Positions 1 to 10,595 are shown, numbered from the stretch's first letter. The stretch is DNA of 64,000 bases from Parvimonas micra (GCF_021300775.1 NZ_JAJTJP010000001.1:124001-188000), one strand, 5' to 3'. Notes: generated by a model from the sequence alone, not told the origin. Numbers and translations are program-made.

Positions 1-1755
1 CTTTATAAAGGCTGAAAGATTAGCAGACTTTTTGTGTATACCAACTATTTTATAAGTCTTTTCTTTATCTGATAATTTCCCTTTAACTGTTATTTCATCT
101 CCAACATATTTTCTAAGTTTCTTTGAAAGATTTTCACTAATAACTATCTCATTTTTGTTTTCGGGTAGTTTTGTGTTTTCAAAGTATTTTGAATTTTCAG
201 TAATTCCTAAAAGAAGTATGTCTTCATCTGATTTTTTGATACTATGATAAACACTTGCTGGTGTAGTCGTATATTTTTCTGCTGTTTTATTGCTAATTTC
301 AATAGGAGCCTTTAGCACATATTGATATTTACTAATCAAATTTTCTTTTATATTATTTCCGTAGTTGTCGAATGTAGGTTTTGCAGAAATTCCAAAGATG
401 AATAATATTGAAGTAAAAAATATTCCTAGTACTATCGCTACATAATCACCTTTGTTGGATTTTATAATTGATTTTCTAAATGAACCTAAAAAGTTTTTGT
501 TGACTTTTAATTCATTATCATGCTTTGAATTTCTTTTATTTTTATAATGTTTTAAATTTTTTCTTAAAAAATCTAAAGGTGTGAAGTTTAATTTTCTATA
601 AATATAGATATAATTAAAAATTAAAATTATTGAAATAGGGATTATAGTTGTAATTATTAATGCTTCAAAGTTGAAACTAGGAGTGAAGTTCTGCATATTA
701 AATGATTTGTAGTAAACAGATTTAAAAGAATTTGTAAAAACTGTGTACCCAAAAATATTTCCTAAAACAGCGGCTAAAAATGTAATTATAAGAGAGTTTG
801 CTATATAATTTATAACAAGCTCTGATTTCTTATATCCATTCGCAAGAAGTATTCCGATTATTTCAGATTCTTCTTGTATTTTACTCACAATAGAAAGTGC
901 AAATATGAATCCTATTAGCGTTACCATTAAGCAAAGCAAAACAATAACCATAGGCCTATCTCCACCCATATCGTCAATTAAATAACTTATTGCATTATTA
1001 TCTTTTTTTGGAAGTTGTTCTAAAACTGTTTTTGATATATTCGCAGAATTTACAACTTCTTTATTTTTTTCTTTCGTTTCTTTTTCGCTTAAATTTCTAT
1101 CATTAAATCTATAAGAAACTTGATATTTTAGCTTACTTTCATTAAAAATATCTTTATCCTCGTCAGATACCAATCCAACTCCAAAATCTATTGCATTAAA
1201 TATTAAATCTGTAGATTTTTGAAATGACGAATTATAATCCGGAGTTACTATAAATCCAACTATTTTAAAAATTTTTTCTTTATTATCTTTAAAAAATTCT
1301 TTTTTAAAAGTGATAGTGTCACCTACTTTTAAATCATTATTTTCAGCAAATAATTTATTTATAGCTATTTCATTTTTGTTTTTTGCAAGATTACCTTCAT
1401 TTATAACAGGGAGATTTATATTTTTTCTATTTGTATAAAGCCTAATTGTTTTTTCGTCTTTATCATCTTTAATTTTATTAATTTTTGCATCAACATAAGG
1501 AGCTTTTTCGACTTTAACATTAGTTTTTTCAATGGATCTTAATATTTCATCTGTAGGGTCAAATGCGAATAAAATTTTTCCATCTTCAACAACTCCAGTT
1601 GACATAAGTTCATAATATAAAGTCTTGATACTTCCTGATGAAACTAACATGCCTGAAGTTGTGGAAATCATAAAAAACAGAAGTATAAAGAGAAATAAAT
1701 TTTTTGACCATTGAGCTTTTAATCCTCTAAGAATTCTTTTGTTTAAATTTCTCAT
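1..1755 (-). CDS. ABC transporter permease, FtsX/MacB-like (partial)
   Basis: The reading frame is open from the ATG at 1755 to the window edge, so at least 585 codons are present and the C-terminus is missing. The visible protein begins with a basic N-terminus and a hydrophobic segment (residues about 18-40). A long extracytoplasmic region of MacB-PCD type follows, then three closely spaced membrane segments near residues 270-390 and the start of a second similar half. This is the layout of large FtsX-family permeases that export or extract lipids, peptides or antimicrobials rather than import solutes. The ATG lies one base after the stop of the ATPase gene, so the two are co-transcribed and should form one transporter. 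The substrate cannot be read from the sequence. Confidence 0.82.
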   Translation of the reverse strand, partial: MRNLNKRILRGLKAQWSKNLFLFILLFFMISTTSGMLVSSGSIKTLYYELMSTGVVEDGKILFAFDPTDEILRSIEKTNVKVEKAPYVDAKINKIKDDKDEKTIRLYTNRKNINLPVINEGNLAKNKNEIAINKLFAENNDLKVGDTITFKKEFFKDNKEKIFKIVGFIVTPDYNSSFQKSTDLIFNAIDFGVGLVSDEDKDIFNESKLKYQVSYRFNDRNLSEKETKEKNKEVVNSANISKTVLEQLPKKDNNAISYLIDDMGGDRPMVIVLLCLMVTLIGFIFALSIVSKIQEESEIIGILLANGYKKSELVINYIANSLIITFLAAVLGNIFGYTVFTNSFKSVYYKSFNMQNFTPSFNFEALIITTIIPISIILIFNYIYIYRKLNFTPLDFLRKNLKHYKNKRNSKHDNELKVNKNFLGSFRKSIIKSNKGDYVAIVLGIFFTSILFIFGISAKPTFDNYGNNIKENLISKYQYVLKAPIEISNKTAEKYTTTPASVYHSIKKSDEDILLLGITENSKYFENTKLPENKNEIVISENLSKKLRKYVGDEITVKGKLSDKEKTYKIVGIHKKSANLSAFIK

Positions 1756-1756
1756 G

Positions 1757-2455
1757 TTACCACTCCAATTCTTGTGCATCCATTATTTTGTAATTTTCAA
1801 TTTCTTGACATATAACTCCATCTTTAAGTCTTATTGTAATATTAGACATCTTAGTTATTTCTTCATTATGAGTTGCAAGAATAATTGTAGTTTCGTACTC
1901 TTTATTTATTCTTTGAAGAAGAGATAAAATATCTTTTGAAGTTTTATAATCCAAAGCACCCGTAGGCTCATCACAAAGTAATATTTCAGGTTTTTTTATT
2001 AAAGCACGACCTATTGCACATCTTTGTTGTTGTCCACCTGATAATTGTCTTGGATATTTATTTTTATGCTCCCATAAACCTAAATCTTTTATCAATTTTT
2101 CAATATCTAAAGGATCATTATGTATAAAAGAACCAACCTGAATATTTTCTGTTACGGTTAAGTCCGGAATTAAATTGTAAAATTGAAAAATAAAGCCTAA
2201 ATATTTTCTTCTAAAATTTGAAAGGGCATTTTGTTTTAAACTTAAAATTTCATATTCATTTATCACTATAGAACCACTATCGATTTTTTCAAGTCCGCCA
2301 ATGGCATTAAGTAATGTTGATTTTCCTGAACCAGATGGTCCTAATAGAGTACAAAGTACACCTTTTTCTAAAGAAAAATTTATATCTTTTAAAACGGAAA
2401 TTTTATTTTCATTTGTTCCATAAGATTTGTTTAAATTTTTTACAACTAAAAACAT
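1757..2455 (-). CDS. ABC transporter ATP-binding protein, LolD/MacB type
   Basis: A 232-residue nucleotide-binding subunit. Walker A is GPSGSGKST, the signature is LSGGQQQR, Walker B is ILLCDEPTGALD and the switch histidine is in ATH. The Q-loop lies in FIFQFYNL. An upstream in-frame ATG at 2467 is a weaker start, because that ATG forms part of the GGAGG ribosome binding site (2461-2465), which sits five bases before the ATG at 2455. The CDEPTGALD form is typical of the MacB/LolD/BceA group, which pairs with FtsX-fold permeases, and such a permease follows immediately. Bce-type resistance is possible, but no two-component system is visible in the window. Confidence 0.9.
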   Translation of the reverse strand: MFLVVKNLNKSYGTNENKISVLKDINFSLEKGVLCTLLGPSGSGKSTLLNAIGGLEKIDSGSIVINEYEILSLKQNALSNFRRKYLGFIFQFYNLIPDLTVTENIQVGSFIHNDPLDIEKLIKDLGLWEHKNKYPRQLSGGQQQRCAIGRALIKKPEILLCDEPTGALDYKTSKDILSLLQRINKEYETTIILATHNEEITKMSNITIRLKDGVICQEIENYKIMDAQELEW

Positions 2456-2490
2456 AAATACCTCCATAAAAATTATTTAACTATAAACCA

Positions 2491-2519
2491 ATTATAGCAC
2501 TTTTGATATTTATTATCAA
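2491..2519 (-). promoter_or_regulatory. Promoter of the ABC transporter genes
   Basis: Read on the minus strand, TTGATA (2519-2514) and TATAAT (2496-2491) are separated by exactly 17 bases. The -10 box is preceded by TGC, giving an extended -10. This is a strong vegetative sigma-A type promoter about 35 bases upstream of the start codon. Confidence 0.75.
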
Positions 2520-2594
2520 CAATAAAATTTTATAATAGATAGTACTTTTTAATTTGATTATAAAATTAATTTTTGCGGTATATTATTTTTGTTA

Positions 2595-2615
2595 TTGACT
2601 ATTTTATAGTATAAT
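2595..2615 (+). promoter_or_regulatory. Possible uvrBA promoter
   Basis: A perfect TATAAT lies at 2610-2615, about 50 bases before the uvrB ATG. The nearest good -35 match, TTGACT at 2595-2600, is only nine bases away, so the hexamer pair is not canonical. I see no clear LexA box in the upstream region, although uvrBA is commonly in the SOS regulon. Confidence 0.35.
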
Positions 2616-2663
2616 ATAAAGATAAGATTTAATATGTTATATTTTGATATTTAGGAGTGGATT

Positions 2664-4637
2664 ATGGAGTTTGTTTTAAATTCTAAATTTAAGCCTACTG
2701 GAGATCAACCAGAGGCTATTGAAAAAATTGCGGATTCAATTAAAAAAGGAAATAAAGAGATAATTTTAAAAGGAGTTACAGGAAGCGGAAAAACTTTTAC
2801 AATGGCAAATATAATTGAAAAAGTACAAAAACCAACACTTGTAATTGCACATAATAAAACTTTGGCTTATCAGCTTGCGAGTGAATTTAAAGAGTTTTTT
2901 CCAAACAATGCTGTTGAGTTTTTTGTGTCCTATTATGATTACTATCAACCAGAAGCATATGTTCCACAATCTGATACATATATTGAAAAAGATAGCTCTA
3001 TCAATGATGAGATAGATAAACTTAGACACTCCGCTACAATGTCATTATTTGAAAGAAGAGATGTAATTATTGTGGCATCTGTTTCTTGTATTTATGGTTT
3101 AGGTGATCCAATTGACTATGAAGAACTAGTTGTTTCGCTAAGACCTGGAATGATTAAGGATAGAGATGAAGTAATAAGAAAACTTGTTGATATACAATAT
3201 GTGAGAAATGATATTAACTTTATTCGTGGTACTTTTCGTGTAAGAGGAGATAGTTTAGAGATATTTCCAGTTTCTTCTTCCGAAAATAGTATTAGAGTAG
3301 AGTTTTTTGGAGATGAAATAGACAAAATTTCAGAAATTGATGCTTTAACAGGTAATGTCATAGGAACTCGTGAGCATGTTGCTATTTATCCGGCATCTCA
3401 CTTTGCTACAAGTTCTGAAAAAATTGAAAGAGCTATAGGAACAATTTCACAAGAATTAGAAGAAAGACTTGAAGTTTTAAATAAAGAAAATAAATTAGTT
3501 GAGGCACAAAGACTTGAACAAAGAACAAAATATGATTTGGAAATGTTGCAAGAAATTGGTTTTTGTAGTGGTATAGAAAACTACTCTGCTCATTTAAGTG
3601 GTAGAGAAAGAGGCTCTAGACCTTATACTTTGATTGATTATTTTCCAGATGATTTTTTAATTATTGTAGATGAAAGTCATGTTACTATTCCTCAAATAGG
3701 TGCAATGTATGAAGGGGATAGAAGTAGAAAACAAAATCTTGTAGATTACGGTTTTAGATTACCATCTGCTTTAGATAACAGACCTTTAAAGTTCACAGAA
3801 TTTGAAAATATGGTTAATCAAATTTTATATGTTTCTGCTACTCCAGGTAAGTACGAAAAGGGCCATAATTTAGAAGAAGTTGAACAAATAATAAGACCTA
3901 CGGGTCTTTTAGATCCATTAATTGAAGTTAGAAAAACTGAAGGTCAAATTGATGATATAATTGGAGAAGTAAATTCAGTTATTAAAAAAGGAGAACGTGT
4001 TTTAATTACAACTTTGACTAAAAAAATGGCTGAAAACTTAACGGATTATTTAAAAAATGTTGGAATTAAAACTACTTATTTGCATAGTGATATTGATACT
4101 ATTGAACGTATGGAAATAATTAGAGATTTGCGTATTGGTAAATATGATGTACTTGTAGGAATAAATCTTCTTAGAGAAGGACTTGACTTGCCAGAGGTAA
4201 GCATGGTTATTATTATGGATGCAGATAAGGAAGGATTTTTGCGTTCTGAAACATCTATGATTCAAACTATTGGACGTGCTGCGAGAAATGCAAACGGAAG
4301 AGTTATTATGTATGCAGATAGAATTACGAAGTCAATGGATGTTGCGATTAAAGAAACAAATAGAAGACGTGAAATTCAAGATAAATATAATATTGAACAC
4401 AATATTACACCTAAGAGTGTTAAGAAAGATATTAGAGAGATTATTCAAGCGACTAAAGTTGCAGAGGATGCTGTTGATTATAAGAATGAAGATGTTGAAA
4501 TTAAAGATTATGAAAGTTTCATTGAAGATTTGAAAAATGAAATGTTATCTGCAGCTGACTCTTTAGACTTCGAAAGAGCAGCATCAATTAGAGATGAAAT
4601 TAAGAGATTAAAGGAAATGTGGGGATTAGATGTCTAA
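2664..4637 (+). CDS. uvrB: Excinuclease ABC subunit B
   Basis: A 657-residue UvrB of normal length. It is the damage-verifying helicase-like subunit of nucleotide excision repair, loaded by UvrA and then partnered by UvrC. Walker A is GVTGSGKT (residues 37-44). The beta-hairpin that clamps DNA is recognisable in [12 protein letters not shown]. Helicase motifs include DESHV and the arginine-rich [10 protein letters not shown]-terminal UVR coiled coil ([16 protein letters not shown]) contacts UvrC. The ATG follows AGGAG at a good distance. The stop overlaps the start of uvrA by eight bases, indicating translational coupling. uvrC is not in the window. Confidence 0.98.
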   Translation: MEFVLNSKFKPTGDQPEAIEKIADSIKKGNKEIILKGVTGSGKTFTMANIIEKVQKPTLVIAHNKTLAYQLASEFKEFFPNNAVEFFVSYYDYYQPEAYVPQSDTYIEKDSSINDEIDKLRHSATMSLFERRDVIIVASVSCIYGLGDPIDYEELVVSLRPGMIKDRDEVIRKLVDIQYVRNDINFIRGTFRVRGDSLEIFPVSSSENSIRVEFFGDEIDKISEIDALTGNVIGTREHVAIYPASHFATSSEKIERAIGTISQELEERLEVLNKENKLVEAQRLEQRTKYDLEMLQEIGFCSGIENYSAHLSGRERGSRPYTLIDYFPDDFLIIVDESHVTIPQIGAMYEGDRSRKQNLVDYGFRLPSALDNRPLKFTEFENMVNQILYVSATPGKYEKGHNLEEVEQIIRPTGLLDPLIEVRKTEGQIDDIIGEVNSVIKKGERVLITTLTKKMAENLTDYLKNVGIKTTYLHSDIDTIERMEIIRDLRIGKYDVLVGINLLREGLDLPEVSMVIIMDADKEGFLRSETSMIQTIGRAARNANGRVIMYADRITKSMDVAIKETNRRREIQDKYNIEHNITPKSVKKDIREIIQATKVAEDAVDYKNEDVEIKDYESFIEDLKNEMLSAADSLDFERAASIRDEIKRLKEMWGLDV

Positions 4638-7458
4638 AAATACAATTAGAATTAAAGGGGCAAAAGTAAATAATTTAAAGAATATAGATTTAGAAATTCC
4701 AAGAGATAAAATGGTTGTTTTTACAGGACTTAGTGGAAGTGGAAAATCTTCTTTAGCTTTTGATACTATTTATGCTGAAGGGCAAAGAAGATATGTTGAA
4801 AGTTTATCTAGTTATGCAAGACAATTTTTAGGTCAAATGGATAAACCTGATGTTGAATATATTGACGGGCTTAGTCCGTCAATTTCTATTGATCAAAAAA
4901 CTACAAATAGAAATCCAAGATCTACAGTGGGCACTGTTACAGAAATTTACGATTATTTGAGATTGCTTTTTGCAAAAATTGGAATTCCAAAGTGTCCAGT
5001 ATGTGGAACTGAAATAAAAAGTCAAAGCATTGACCAAATGGTTGATAGAGTTATGAAGTTAGAAGAGCGAAGTAAAATTTTCGTGTTAGCTCCTGTAATT
5101 CGTGGAAAAAAGGGTGAACATAAAAAACTTTTAGAAAACATAAAAATCCAAGGCTTTGTTCGTGCTATTATAGATGATAAGGAATATGAACTTACAGATG
5201 AAATTGAACTTGATAAGAATAAAAAACATAATATTGATATTGTTGTAGATAGACTTGTAGTAAAGGAAGGAATTGAATCAAGACTTACTGAAAGTTTAGA
5301 AACAGCATTCAAATTTAGTGAAAGTGTAGTAAAAGTTAAAGTTGTTGATGGAGAGGAAATTATGTTCTCTGAAAAAATGTCTTGTCCAAATGGACATATT
5401 TCTTTTGATGAAATAGAACCTAGAACTTTTTCTTTTAACAGTCCCTTTGGTATGTGTCATGATTGTAATGGACTTGGAAGTCATAAAATTATAGATCCTG
5501 ATTTAGTAATTCCTGATAGAACTAAATCGCTTTTAGAAGGAGCTATTGAATGTTACAATATGACTACTGGAGAAGATGGATACTATTATAAAATATTCAA
5601 CGAAATAATAAAGTATAATGGTTTTGATGAAAATACTCCTTTTAAAGATTTGAGTAAAGAAACTATAGATGAACTATTTTATGGAACAGGCTCAAGAGAA
5701 GTAAAGTTCAAGTTTGAGAGTAAATTTACAAATGAGAATAAAACTTTTAATAAACCTTTTGAAGGGATTATTAAGAATTTGGAAAGAAGATATGCTTCTT
5801 CTCCAATGTCTTCTATGAGAGAAAAAATAGAAACAGTTATGTCTGAAATGGAATGTGAAACTTGTAAGGGAAAAAGACTTAATGAAAAAGCTCTTTCTGT
5901 ATTTATAAGAGATAAGAATATTTCAGATGTTACTGCAATGTCAGTTCAAAAATTAAATGAATGGTTTAATAATTTAGAATTAACAGAAACTGAAAGTATA
6001 ATTGGAGAAAGAATTTTAAAGGAAATTCGAGAAAGACTTAAATTTTTAAAAGATGTTGGTCTTGAATATTTAACCTTAGCAAGAAGTGCTGGAACTCTTT
6101 CTGGTGGAGAAAGCCAAAGAATTAGACTTGCTACTCAAATAGGATCAGGTTTAGTGGGAGTTGTATATGTATTAGATGAGCCAAGTATTGGTTTACATCA
6201 AAGAGATAATGAAAAACTTTTAAATGCTTTAAGAAATTTAACAAATCTTGGAAATACCTTAATTGTAGTTGAACATGATGAAGATACTATTCGTTGTGCA
6301 GATTATATTGTAGATATTGGCCCAAGAGCAGGTATTCATGGTGGTGAAGTTGTTGCTCAAGGAACTCTTAAAGATATTATGAAGAGTAAAAAGTCCATAA
6401 CTGGAGCTTATCTTTCAGGTAAAAGTAAAATAGAAGTTCCAAAAGAAAGAAGAAAATACACAGATACAATTAAAGTGTTTGGAGCAAAGGAAAATAATCT
6501 TAAAAATATTGACGTTGAATTTCCTATAGGTGTATTTACTTGTGTAACAGGTGTTTCAGGAAGTGGTAAAAGTAGCTTGGTAAATTCTATTTTAAACAAA
6601 GAATTATCAAATAAATTAAATAGAAGTAAACAAAAAACAGGAAAGTTTGATAGAATAGAGGGTTATGAAAAACTTGATAAAGTTATTGAAATTGACCAAA
6701 GCCCGATAGGAAGAACTCCTCGCTCAAATCCTGCAACTTATACTAAAGTTTTTGATAATATTAGAGATGTTTTTGCAATGACCACAAAGGCAAAAATGAA
6801 AGGATATAGCAAAGGTAGATTTAGTTTTAATGTTCATGGTGGACGTTGTGAAGCCTGTAAAGGTGATGGAACTATTAAGGTTGAAATGCACTTTTTACCT
6901 GATGTATATGTTCCTTGCGAAGTTTGTGGTGGAAAAAGATATAATAGAGAAACTTTAGAAGTAACATACAATGGGAAAAATATCTCTGAAGTGTTGGAAA
7001 TGACAGTTGAAGACGGACTTGAATTTTTTGAAAACCATCCTTCAATAAAAAGAAAATTACAAACACTTTATGATGTAGGATTGGATTATATAAAGATTGG
7101 GCAAAGTTCAACGGAACTTTCAGGTGGAGAGGCTCAAAGAGTTAAGCTTGCATCTGAACTTGCAAAACGTGGTACTGGTCAAACTGTTTATATTTTAGAT
7201 GAACCAACAACTGGACTACACATTGATGATATTAAAAAATTAATTGAAGTTTTAAATACATTAGCTGAACAGGGAAATACTGTTATTGTTATTGAACACA
7301 ATTTAGATATGATAAAAATTGCAGATCATATTATTGATTTAGGAGTTGAAGGTGGCGATGGCGGTGGAACTATTGTCGTTACTGGAACGCCAGAGGAAGT
7401 CGCTAAGTGTGAAAAATCATATACTGGACAATTTTTAAAGAGAATATTAGGAGAATAA
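4630..7458 (+). CDS. uvrA: Excinuclease ABC subunit A
   Basis: A 942-residue UvrA, the dimeric ATPase that scans for damage and loads UvrB. Two ABC modules are present, with Walker [10 protein letters not shown] near residue 33 and GVSGSGKSS near residue 641. Signatures are LSGGESQR and LSGGEAQR, and Walker B segments are [10 protein letters not shown] and [10 protein letters not shown]. Cysteine pairs CPVCG (first module), CETCKGKR and CEACKGDG with CEVCGGKR (second module) are the zinc-binding sites. The gene starts inside the end of uvrB and is followed one base later by the DJ-1 family gene, so the run from uvrB to rlmN is probably a single transcript. Confidence 0.98.
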   Translation: MSKNTIRIKGAKVNNLKNIDLEIPRDKMVVFTGLSGSGKSSLAFDTIYAEGQRRYVESLSSYARQFLGQMDKPDVEYIDGLSPSISIDQKTTNRNPRSTVGTVTEIYDYLRLLFAKIGIPKCPVCGTEIKSQSIDQMVDRVMKLEERSKIFVLAPVIRGKKGEHKKLLENIKIQGFVRAIIDDKEYELTDEIELDKNKKHNIDIVVDRLVVKEGIESRLTESLETAFKFSESVVKVKVVDGEEIMFSEKMSCPNGHISFDEIEPRTFSFNSPFGMCHDCNGLGSHKIIDPDLVIPDRTKSLLEGAIECYNMTTGEDGYYYKIFNEIIKYNGFDENTPFKDLSKETIDELFYGTGSREVKFKFESKFTNENKTFNKPFEGIIKNLERRYASSPMSSMREKIETVMSEMECETCKGKRLNEKALSVFIRDKNISDVTAMSVQKLNEWFNNLELTETESIIGERILKEIRERLKFLKDVGLEYLTLARSAGTLSGGESQRIRLATQIGSGLVGVVYVLDEPSIGLHQRDNEKLLNALRNLTNLGNTLIVVEHDEDTIRCADYIVDIGPRAGIHGGEVVAQGTLKDIMKSKKSITGAYLSGKSKIEVPKERRKYTDTIKVFGAKENNLKNIDVEFPIGVFTCVTGVSGSGKSSLVNSILNKELSNKLNRSKQKTGKFDRIEGYEKLDKVIEIDQSPIGRTPRSNPATYTKVFDNIRDVFAMTTKAKMKGYSKGRFSFNVHGGRCEACKGDGTIKVEMHFLPDVYVPCEVCGGKRYNRETLEVTYNGKNISEVLEMTVEDGLEFFENHPSIKRKLQTLYDVGLDYIKIGQSSTELSGGEAQRVKLASELAKRGTGQTVYILDEPTTGLHIDDIKKLIEVLNTLAEQGNTVIVIEHNLDMIKIADHIIDLGVEGGDGGGTIVVTGTPEEVAKCEKSYTGQFLKRILGE

Positions 7459-7459
7459 A

Positions 7460-8050
7460 ATGGATAGATATATTTTAATTTTAACAGATACTTTTGAAGA
7501 AGTTGAGGCACTTACTCAAGTAGACTATTTAAGAAGAGCTGATATTAAAGTGGATATGATTTCAATTACAGGAAAACTTCAAGTTACAAGTAATAGAGGA
7601 ATAACTGTTCTAGCAGATGATTTGATAGAAAATATAAGTCTAAAAGAGTATGCTGGGATAATTATTCCTGGCGGACTTCCTGCTGCTTTTGATATTAGAG
7701 ATGATAAGAGAGTTTTAGATATAATTAAGAAATTTGATGAAGACCATAAATTAATTTCTGCGATTTGTGCAGGACCTTCTGTGCTTGCAAAGGCAGGGGT
7801 TTTATCTGGAAGAAATGCAGTAATTTATCCAGGAATGGAAGAAGAATTATTAGATGCAAATATAAAAGAAGATGCAATTTGCATTGATAATAATATAATT
7901 ACAGCTAGGGGGGCAGGGCTTGCAGGTGAGCTTGCTTATACACTTATTCGTACAATTAAAGGCAAAGTACAAGAAAAACAAGTTCGTTTTATGTCTGTAG
8001 ATAATTTATTAAGAGATTTTATTCTAAAGGAAGAAAATAATGGAAAATAA
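7460..8050 (+). CDS. DJ-1/PfpI family protein (YajL/ThiJ-like)
   Basis: A 196-residue single-domain protein of the DJ-1/PfpI superfamily. The nucleophile-elbow cysteine is C103 in ISAICAGPSVLA, and the conserved glutamate that lowers its pKa is probably in the N-terminal EEVEAL segment. Relatives are deglycase- or chaperone-like stress proteins (YajL, DJ-1) or proteases (PfpI). Length and motif spacing favour the YajL group. The gene starts one base after uvrA and overlaps rlmN by 11 bases, so it is embedded in the repair/translation operon. A precise substrate cannot be deduced. Confidence 0.85.
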   Translation: MDRYILILTDTFEEVEALTQVDYLRRADIKVDMISITGKLQVTSNRGITVLADDLIENISLKEYAGIIIPGGLPAAFDIRDDKRVLDIIKKFDEDHKLISAICAGPSVLAKAGVLSGRNAVIYPGMEEELLDANIKEDAICIDNNIITARGAGLAGELAYTLIRTIKGKVQEKQVRFMSVDNLLRDFILKEENNGK

Positions 8051-9086
8051 AAAAATAGAATTCAATTCTTTGAAACTTGAGGAATTAGAAGACTTATTTT
8101 TAAGTTTGGGAGAGAAAAAGTTTAGGGCTGAACAATTTTTTAGATTTATGCATCAAAAGAAAAACTATGATATAGAAAATTGTAAACAATTACCTAAGGT
8201 TTTAATTGAAAAGCTTAAAGATATTGGCTTTATAAATGCTTCAACAATTTATACAAAGTACGAATCAAAGATAGATAATACGAAAAAATATTTAATAAAA
8301 TTATACGACAATAGAATAATTGAAACTGTATTTATGGATTATGGTAGTTATTGTACAGTTTGTATTTCAAGCCAAGTAGGATGTAGAATGGGTTGTACTT
8401 TTTGTGCTTCTACAAAGGAAAATTTTAAAAGAAATTTAACTTCTGCTGAAATGCTAAATCAAATTTATTTGATAGAAAATGATTTGAATTTAACTATAAA
8501 TAATATAGTTATTATGGGAATAGGCGAGCCACTAGACAATTACAAAAATATTATAGGATTTTTAAAACTTATAAATTCTGAAAAAGGTAAAAATTTAAGT
8601 CTTAGAAATATTACTATTTCAACTTGTGGAATTGTCCATAATATATATAAATTAGCTGATGAAAAATTACCAGTAACACTTACAATTTCTCTTCACAATC
8701 CATTCCAAAAAGAAAGAAGAGAGATTATGCCTATTTCAGATAGTTTTTCAATTGATGAAATATTAAAAGCATGTAAATATTACTTTGATAAGACATCAAG
8801 AAGAGTTAGTTTTGAATATACTATAATAAAAGGACAAAATGATTCAAGAGAACATGCATTAGAATTGAAAAATATTCTAAAAGGCTTAAACTGCCATATA
8901 AATATTATTCCTTTAAATTCAATTAAAGAGTTTGACGGAGTAGCACCGAGTACAAAATATATTTATGCATTTAAGTCCATGCTTGAAAATTATGGAATAA
9001 ATGCAACAATAAGAAAGAAACAAGGTGACGATATAAATGGAGCTTGTGGACAGCTTAGACAGGGCGTATTACAGGAAGAAAATTAA
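8040..9086 (+). CDS. rlmN: 23S rRNA (adenine-C2) methyltransferase RlmN
   Basis: A 348-residue radical-SAM methyltransferase that methylates C2 of A2503 in 23S rRNA and of A37 in some tRNAs. The radical-SAM cluster cysteines are C115, C119 and C122 in GCRMGCTFC. The family-specific methyl-carrier cysteine is probably the one in GDDINGACGQLR near the C-terminus, and a second conserved cysteine lies in ISTCG. N-terminal KFRAEQFFRFMHQK matches the helical RlmN accessory domain. Length is normal. The start overlaps the preceding gene by 11 bases, and a hairpin terminator follows directly. Confidence 0.96.
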   Translation: MENKKIEFNSLKLEELEDLFLSLGEKKFRAEQFFRFMHQKKNYDIENCKQLPKVLIEKLKDIGFINASTIYTKYESKIDNTKKYLIKLYDNRIIETVFMDYGSYCTVCISSQVGCRMGCTFCASTKENFKRNLTSAEMLNQIYLIENDLNLTINNIVIMGIGEPLDNYKNIIGFLKLINSEKGKNLSLRNITISTCGIVHNIYKLADEKLPVTLTISLHNPFQKERREIMPISDSFSIDEILKACKYYFDKTSRRVSFEYTIIKGQNDSREHALELKNILKGLNCHINIIPLNSIKEFDGVAPSTKYIYAFKSMLENYGINATIRKKQGDDINGACGQLRQGVLQEEN

Positions 9087-9108
9087 CTGACTAAAAAGTC
9101 AGTTTTTT
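9085..9108 (+). terminator. Rho-independent terminator after rlmN
   Basis: A seven-base-pair stem (AACTGAC / GTCAGTT) with loop TAAAAA is followed by a run of T. It begins within the rlmN stop codon and closes the uvrB-rlmN transcript. Confidence 0.8.
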
Positions 9109-9392
9109 AATGTCTAAAATAAATACATTTATTATTATAATATCAAAGTATGACTAAACCGTAATATAAAGATTTATATTTTTTATTAAAATTTTTTATG
9201 ATTTTAAATTTTTATAATTGTAAATTTCAACATTTATAAAATTAATAATTAATAAAACTTATAATAATACATTTTTCCATAAAAAATATTTATGGAAAAA
9301 TGCTTATAAATATTGAAAAATCACTAAACTCTAAAAATAACCAAAAAATTATTTATACTATCAAACTGAATTTTTAAAAATGATTATTAATA
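9109..9392. other. Non-coding AT-rich spacer
   Basis: No open reading frame with a ribosome binding site is visible. The stretch is almost entirely A and T. Its one striking structure is the 14-base inverted repeat at 9270-9302. No T-box, SAM-riboswitch or other RNA motif was recognised. Confidence 0.6.
9270..9302. repeat. Perfect 14-bp inverted repeat
   Basis: The arms CATTTTTCCATAAA (9270-9283) and TTTATGGAAAAATG (9289-9302) are perfectly complementary across a five-base spacer. No T-run follows on either strand, so it is not a standard terminator. It lies about 90 bases upstream of the -10 box of the flavoprotein operon and may be an operator or a cruciform-type site. Confidence 0.75.
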
Positions 9393-9401
9393 TGTTATAA
9401 T
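9393..9401 (+). promoter_or_regulatory. Extended -10 promoter of the flavoprotein-MetE operon
   Basis: TG-T-TATAAT forms a perfect extended -10 element, with no good -35 hexamer. Transcription would start near 9408, giving a leader of about 60 bases. The leader holds the inverted pair TAATC/GATTA, probably a small hairpin, before the GGAGG at the start codon. Confidence 0.6.
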
Positions 9402-9467
9402 GGGCAAACAATAAGTAATCTTCATAGATTATGACGATTATTTATATTTCAAAAATTGGAGGTTAAC

Positions 9468-10595
9468 ATGAGTAATTTTTACGAAGAAGCATTAAAATTT
9501 GCTAATGAACATATTTTGCCTTATGCAAAAGAAATTGATGAGAAGATGGAGTTTCCTGTTGAATCTTTTAAGGAAATGGGAAAAGCTGGATATTTTAAAT
9601 TAATGGTTCCAACAGAACTAGGCGGATTAGGAAAAGGAATGACAGAACATTCTGAAGCTTGTAGAGCTTTTGCAAAAAGTAGTGCAACAGCAGGACTTTG
9701 CTATATGATGCATAATGTTTGTTTAAGCATTGTTTTAAAATATGCTAGCGAAGAATTAAAAAATAAAATAGTTAAAGATGTAGTAGAAAATAATAAATTT
9801 TTAGGATTTGCTTATTCAGAATTTGGATCAGGAACAAACTTCTATCTTCCAGATATTAAAGCAGAATTTACAGATAAAGAAGTAATATTAAATGGTTCAA
9901 AGAGTATGGTTACTTCTGCTGGACAAGCATCATATTATTTATTACTATCTTCTTCAGAATCTGGAGAAGGAATTGATAACTGGATAGTTCCTATTGAAAC
10001 TGCTGGTGTTGAATTTAAACAAAGTGAATGGAATGGTTTAGGTATGAGAGGAAATGTTTCATGTCCTATGGAATTTAAAGATGTTCATTTACCAAAATCA
10101 TATAGAATTGGAGAAATCGGAGATGCTATGACTCATATTTTTGAAGTTGTTGCACCATTCTTCATTACTGGTTTAGCTTCAGTTTATACTGGTGTATGTG
10201 AAGCTGTTCTTCAAGAAGCTTTAAATCATGCTACAAACAGACAACATACTTTTGGACCAAAACTTGCAGAATATGAAACTATACAAACACATATTTCAAG
10301 AATTTATTCTCAAACAAATGCTGCAATATTAGGAACAAAAGAAGCTGCTAGAGCTGCTGATGCTGGTGAAAGTGATGCTGTTTTAAAAATTATATCAGCT
10401 AGAATTTTCGCATCTGAAGCTGCAATAGAAGTTGCAAGATTAGGTATGAGAGTAGGCGGAGGAAAAGCTTATAATAAGATGGGAATAATGGAAAGATTAT
10501 TAAGAGATTCTTATGCTGGACAAATAATGGCTCCAGGAGTTGATGTTCTAATTCTATGGTTAGGAAGAGCTCTTATGGGATTACCATTAATCTAA
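9468..10595 (+). CDS. Acyl-CoA dehydrogenase-fold flavoprotein lacking the usual catalytic Glu
   Basis: A 375-residue ACAD-superfamily protein covering the N-terminal helical, middle beta (FAYSEFGSGTN, LNGSKSMVTSAG) and C-terminal helical domains. The start is the ATG at 9468, six bases after GGAGG; the ATG at 9456 overlaps that site. In classical enzymes the C-terminal motif reads RDAKxxQIYEGTSxI, with Glu as catalytic base. Here it reads RDSYAGQIMAPGVDVL, with A355 at that place. By eye the alternative isovaleryl-CoA-dehydrogenase Glu position is also not acidic. That argues against ordinary acyl-CoA dehydrogenation and is closer to the flavin monooxygenase-like members (DszC, SfnB). No electron-transfer flavoprotein genes are adjacent. 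It heads a four-gene unit. Confidence 0.8.
   Translation: MSNFYEEALKFANEHILPYAKEIDEKMEFPVESFKEMGKAGYFKLMVPTELGGLGKGMTEHSEACRAFAKSSATAGLCYMMHNVCLSIVLKYASEELKNKIVKDVVENNKFLGFAYSEFGSGTNFYLPDIKAEFTDKEVILNGSKSMVTSAGQASYYLLLSSSESGEGIDNWIVPIETAGVEFKQSEWNGLGMRGNVSCPMEFKDVHLPKSYRIGEIGDAMTHIFEVVAPFFITGLASVYTGVCEAVLQEALNHATNRQHTFGPKLAEYETIQTHISRIYSQTNAAILGTKEAARAADAGESDAVLKIISARIFASEAAIEVARLGMRVGGGKAYNKMGIMERLLRDSYAGQIMAPGVDVLILWLGRALMGLPLI

Noticed and set aside
2540-2663. LexA box upstream of uvrBA
   Set aside because: No GAACxxxxGTTC-type palindrome is present.
9403-9467. SAM riboswitch or T-box leader for the MetE-containing operon
   Set aside because: The predicted leader is only about 60 bases with one short hairpin, and no S-box or T-box sequence is visible.
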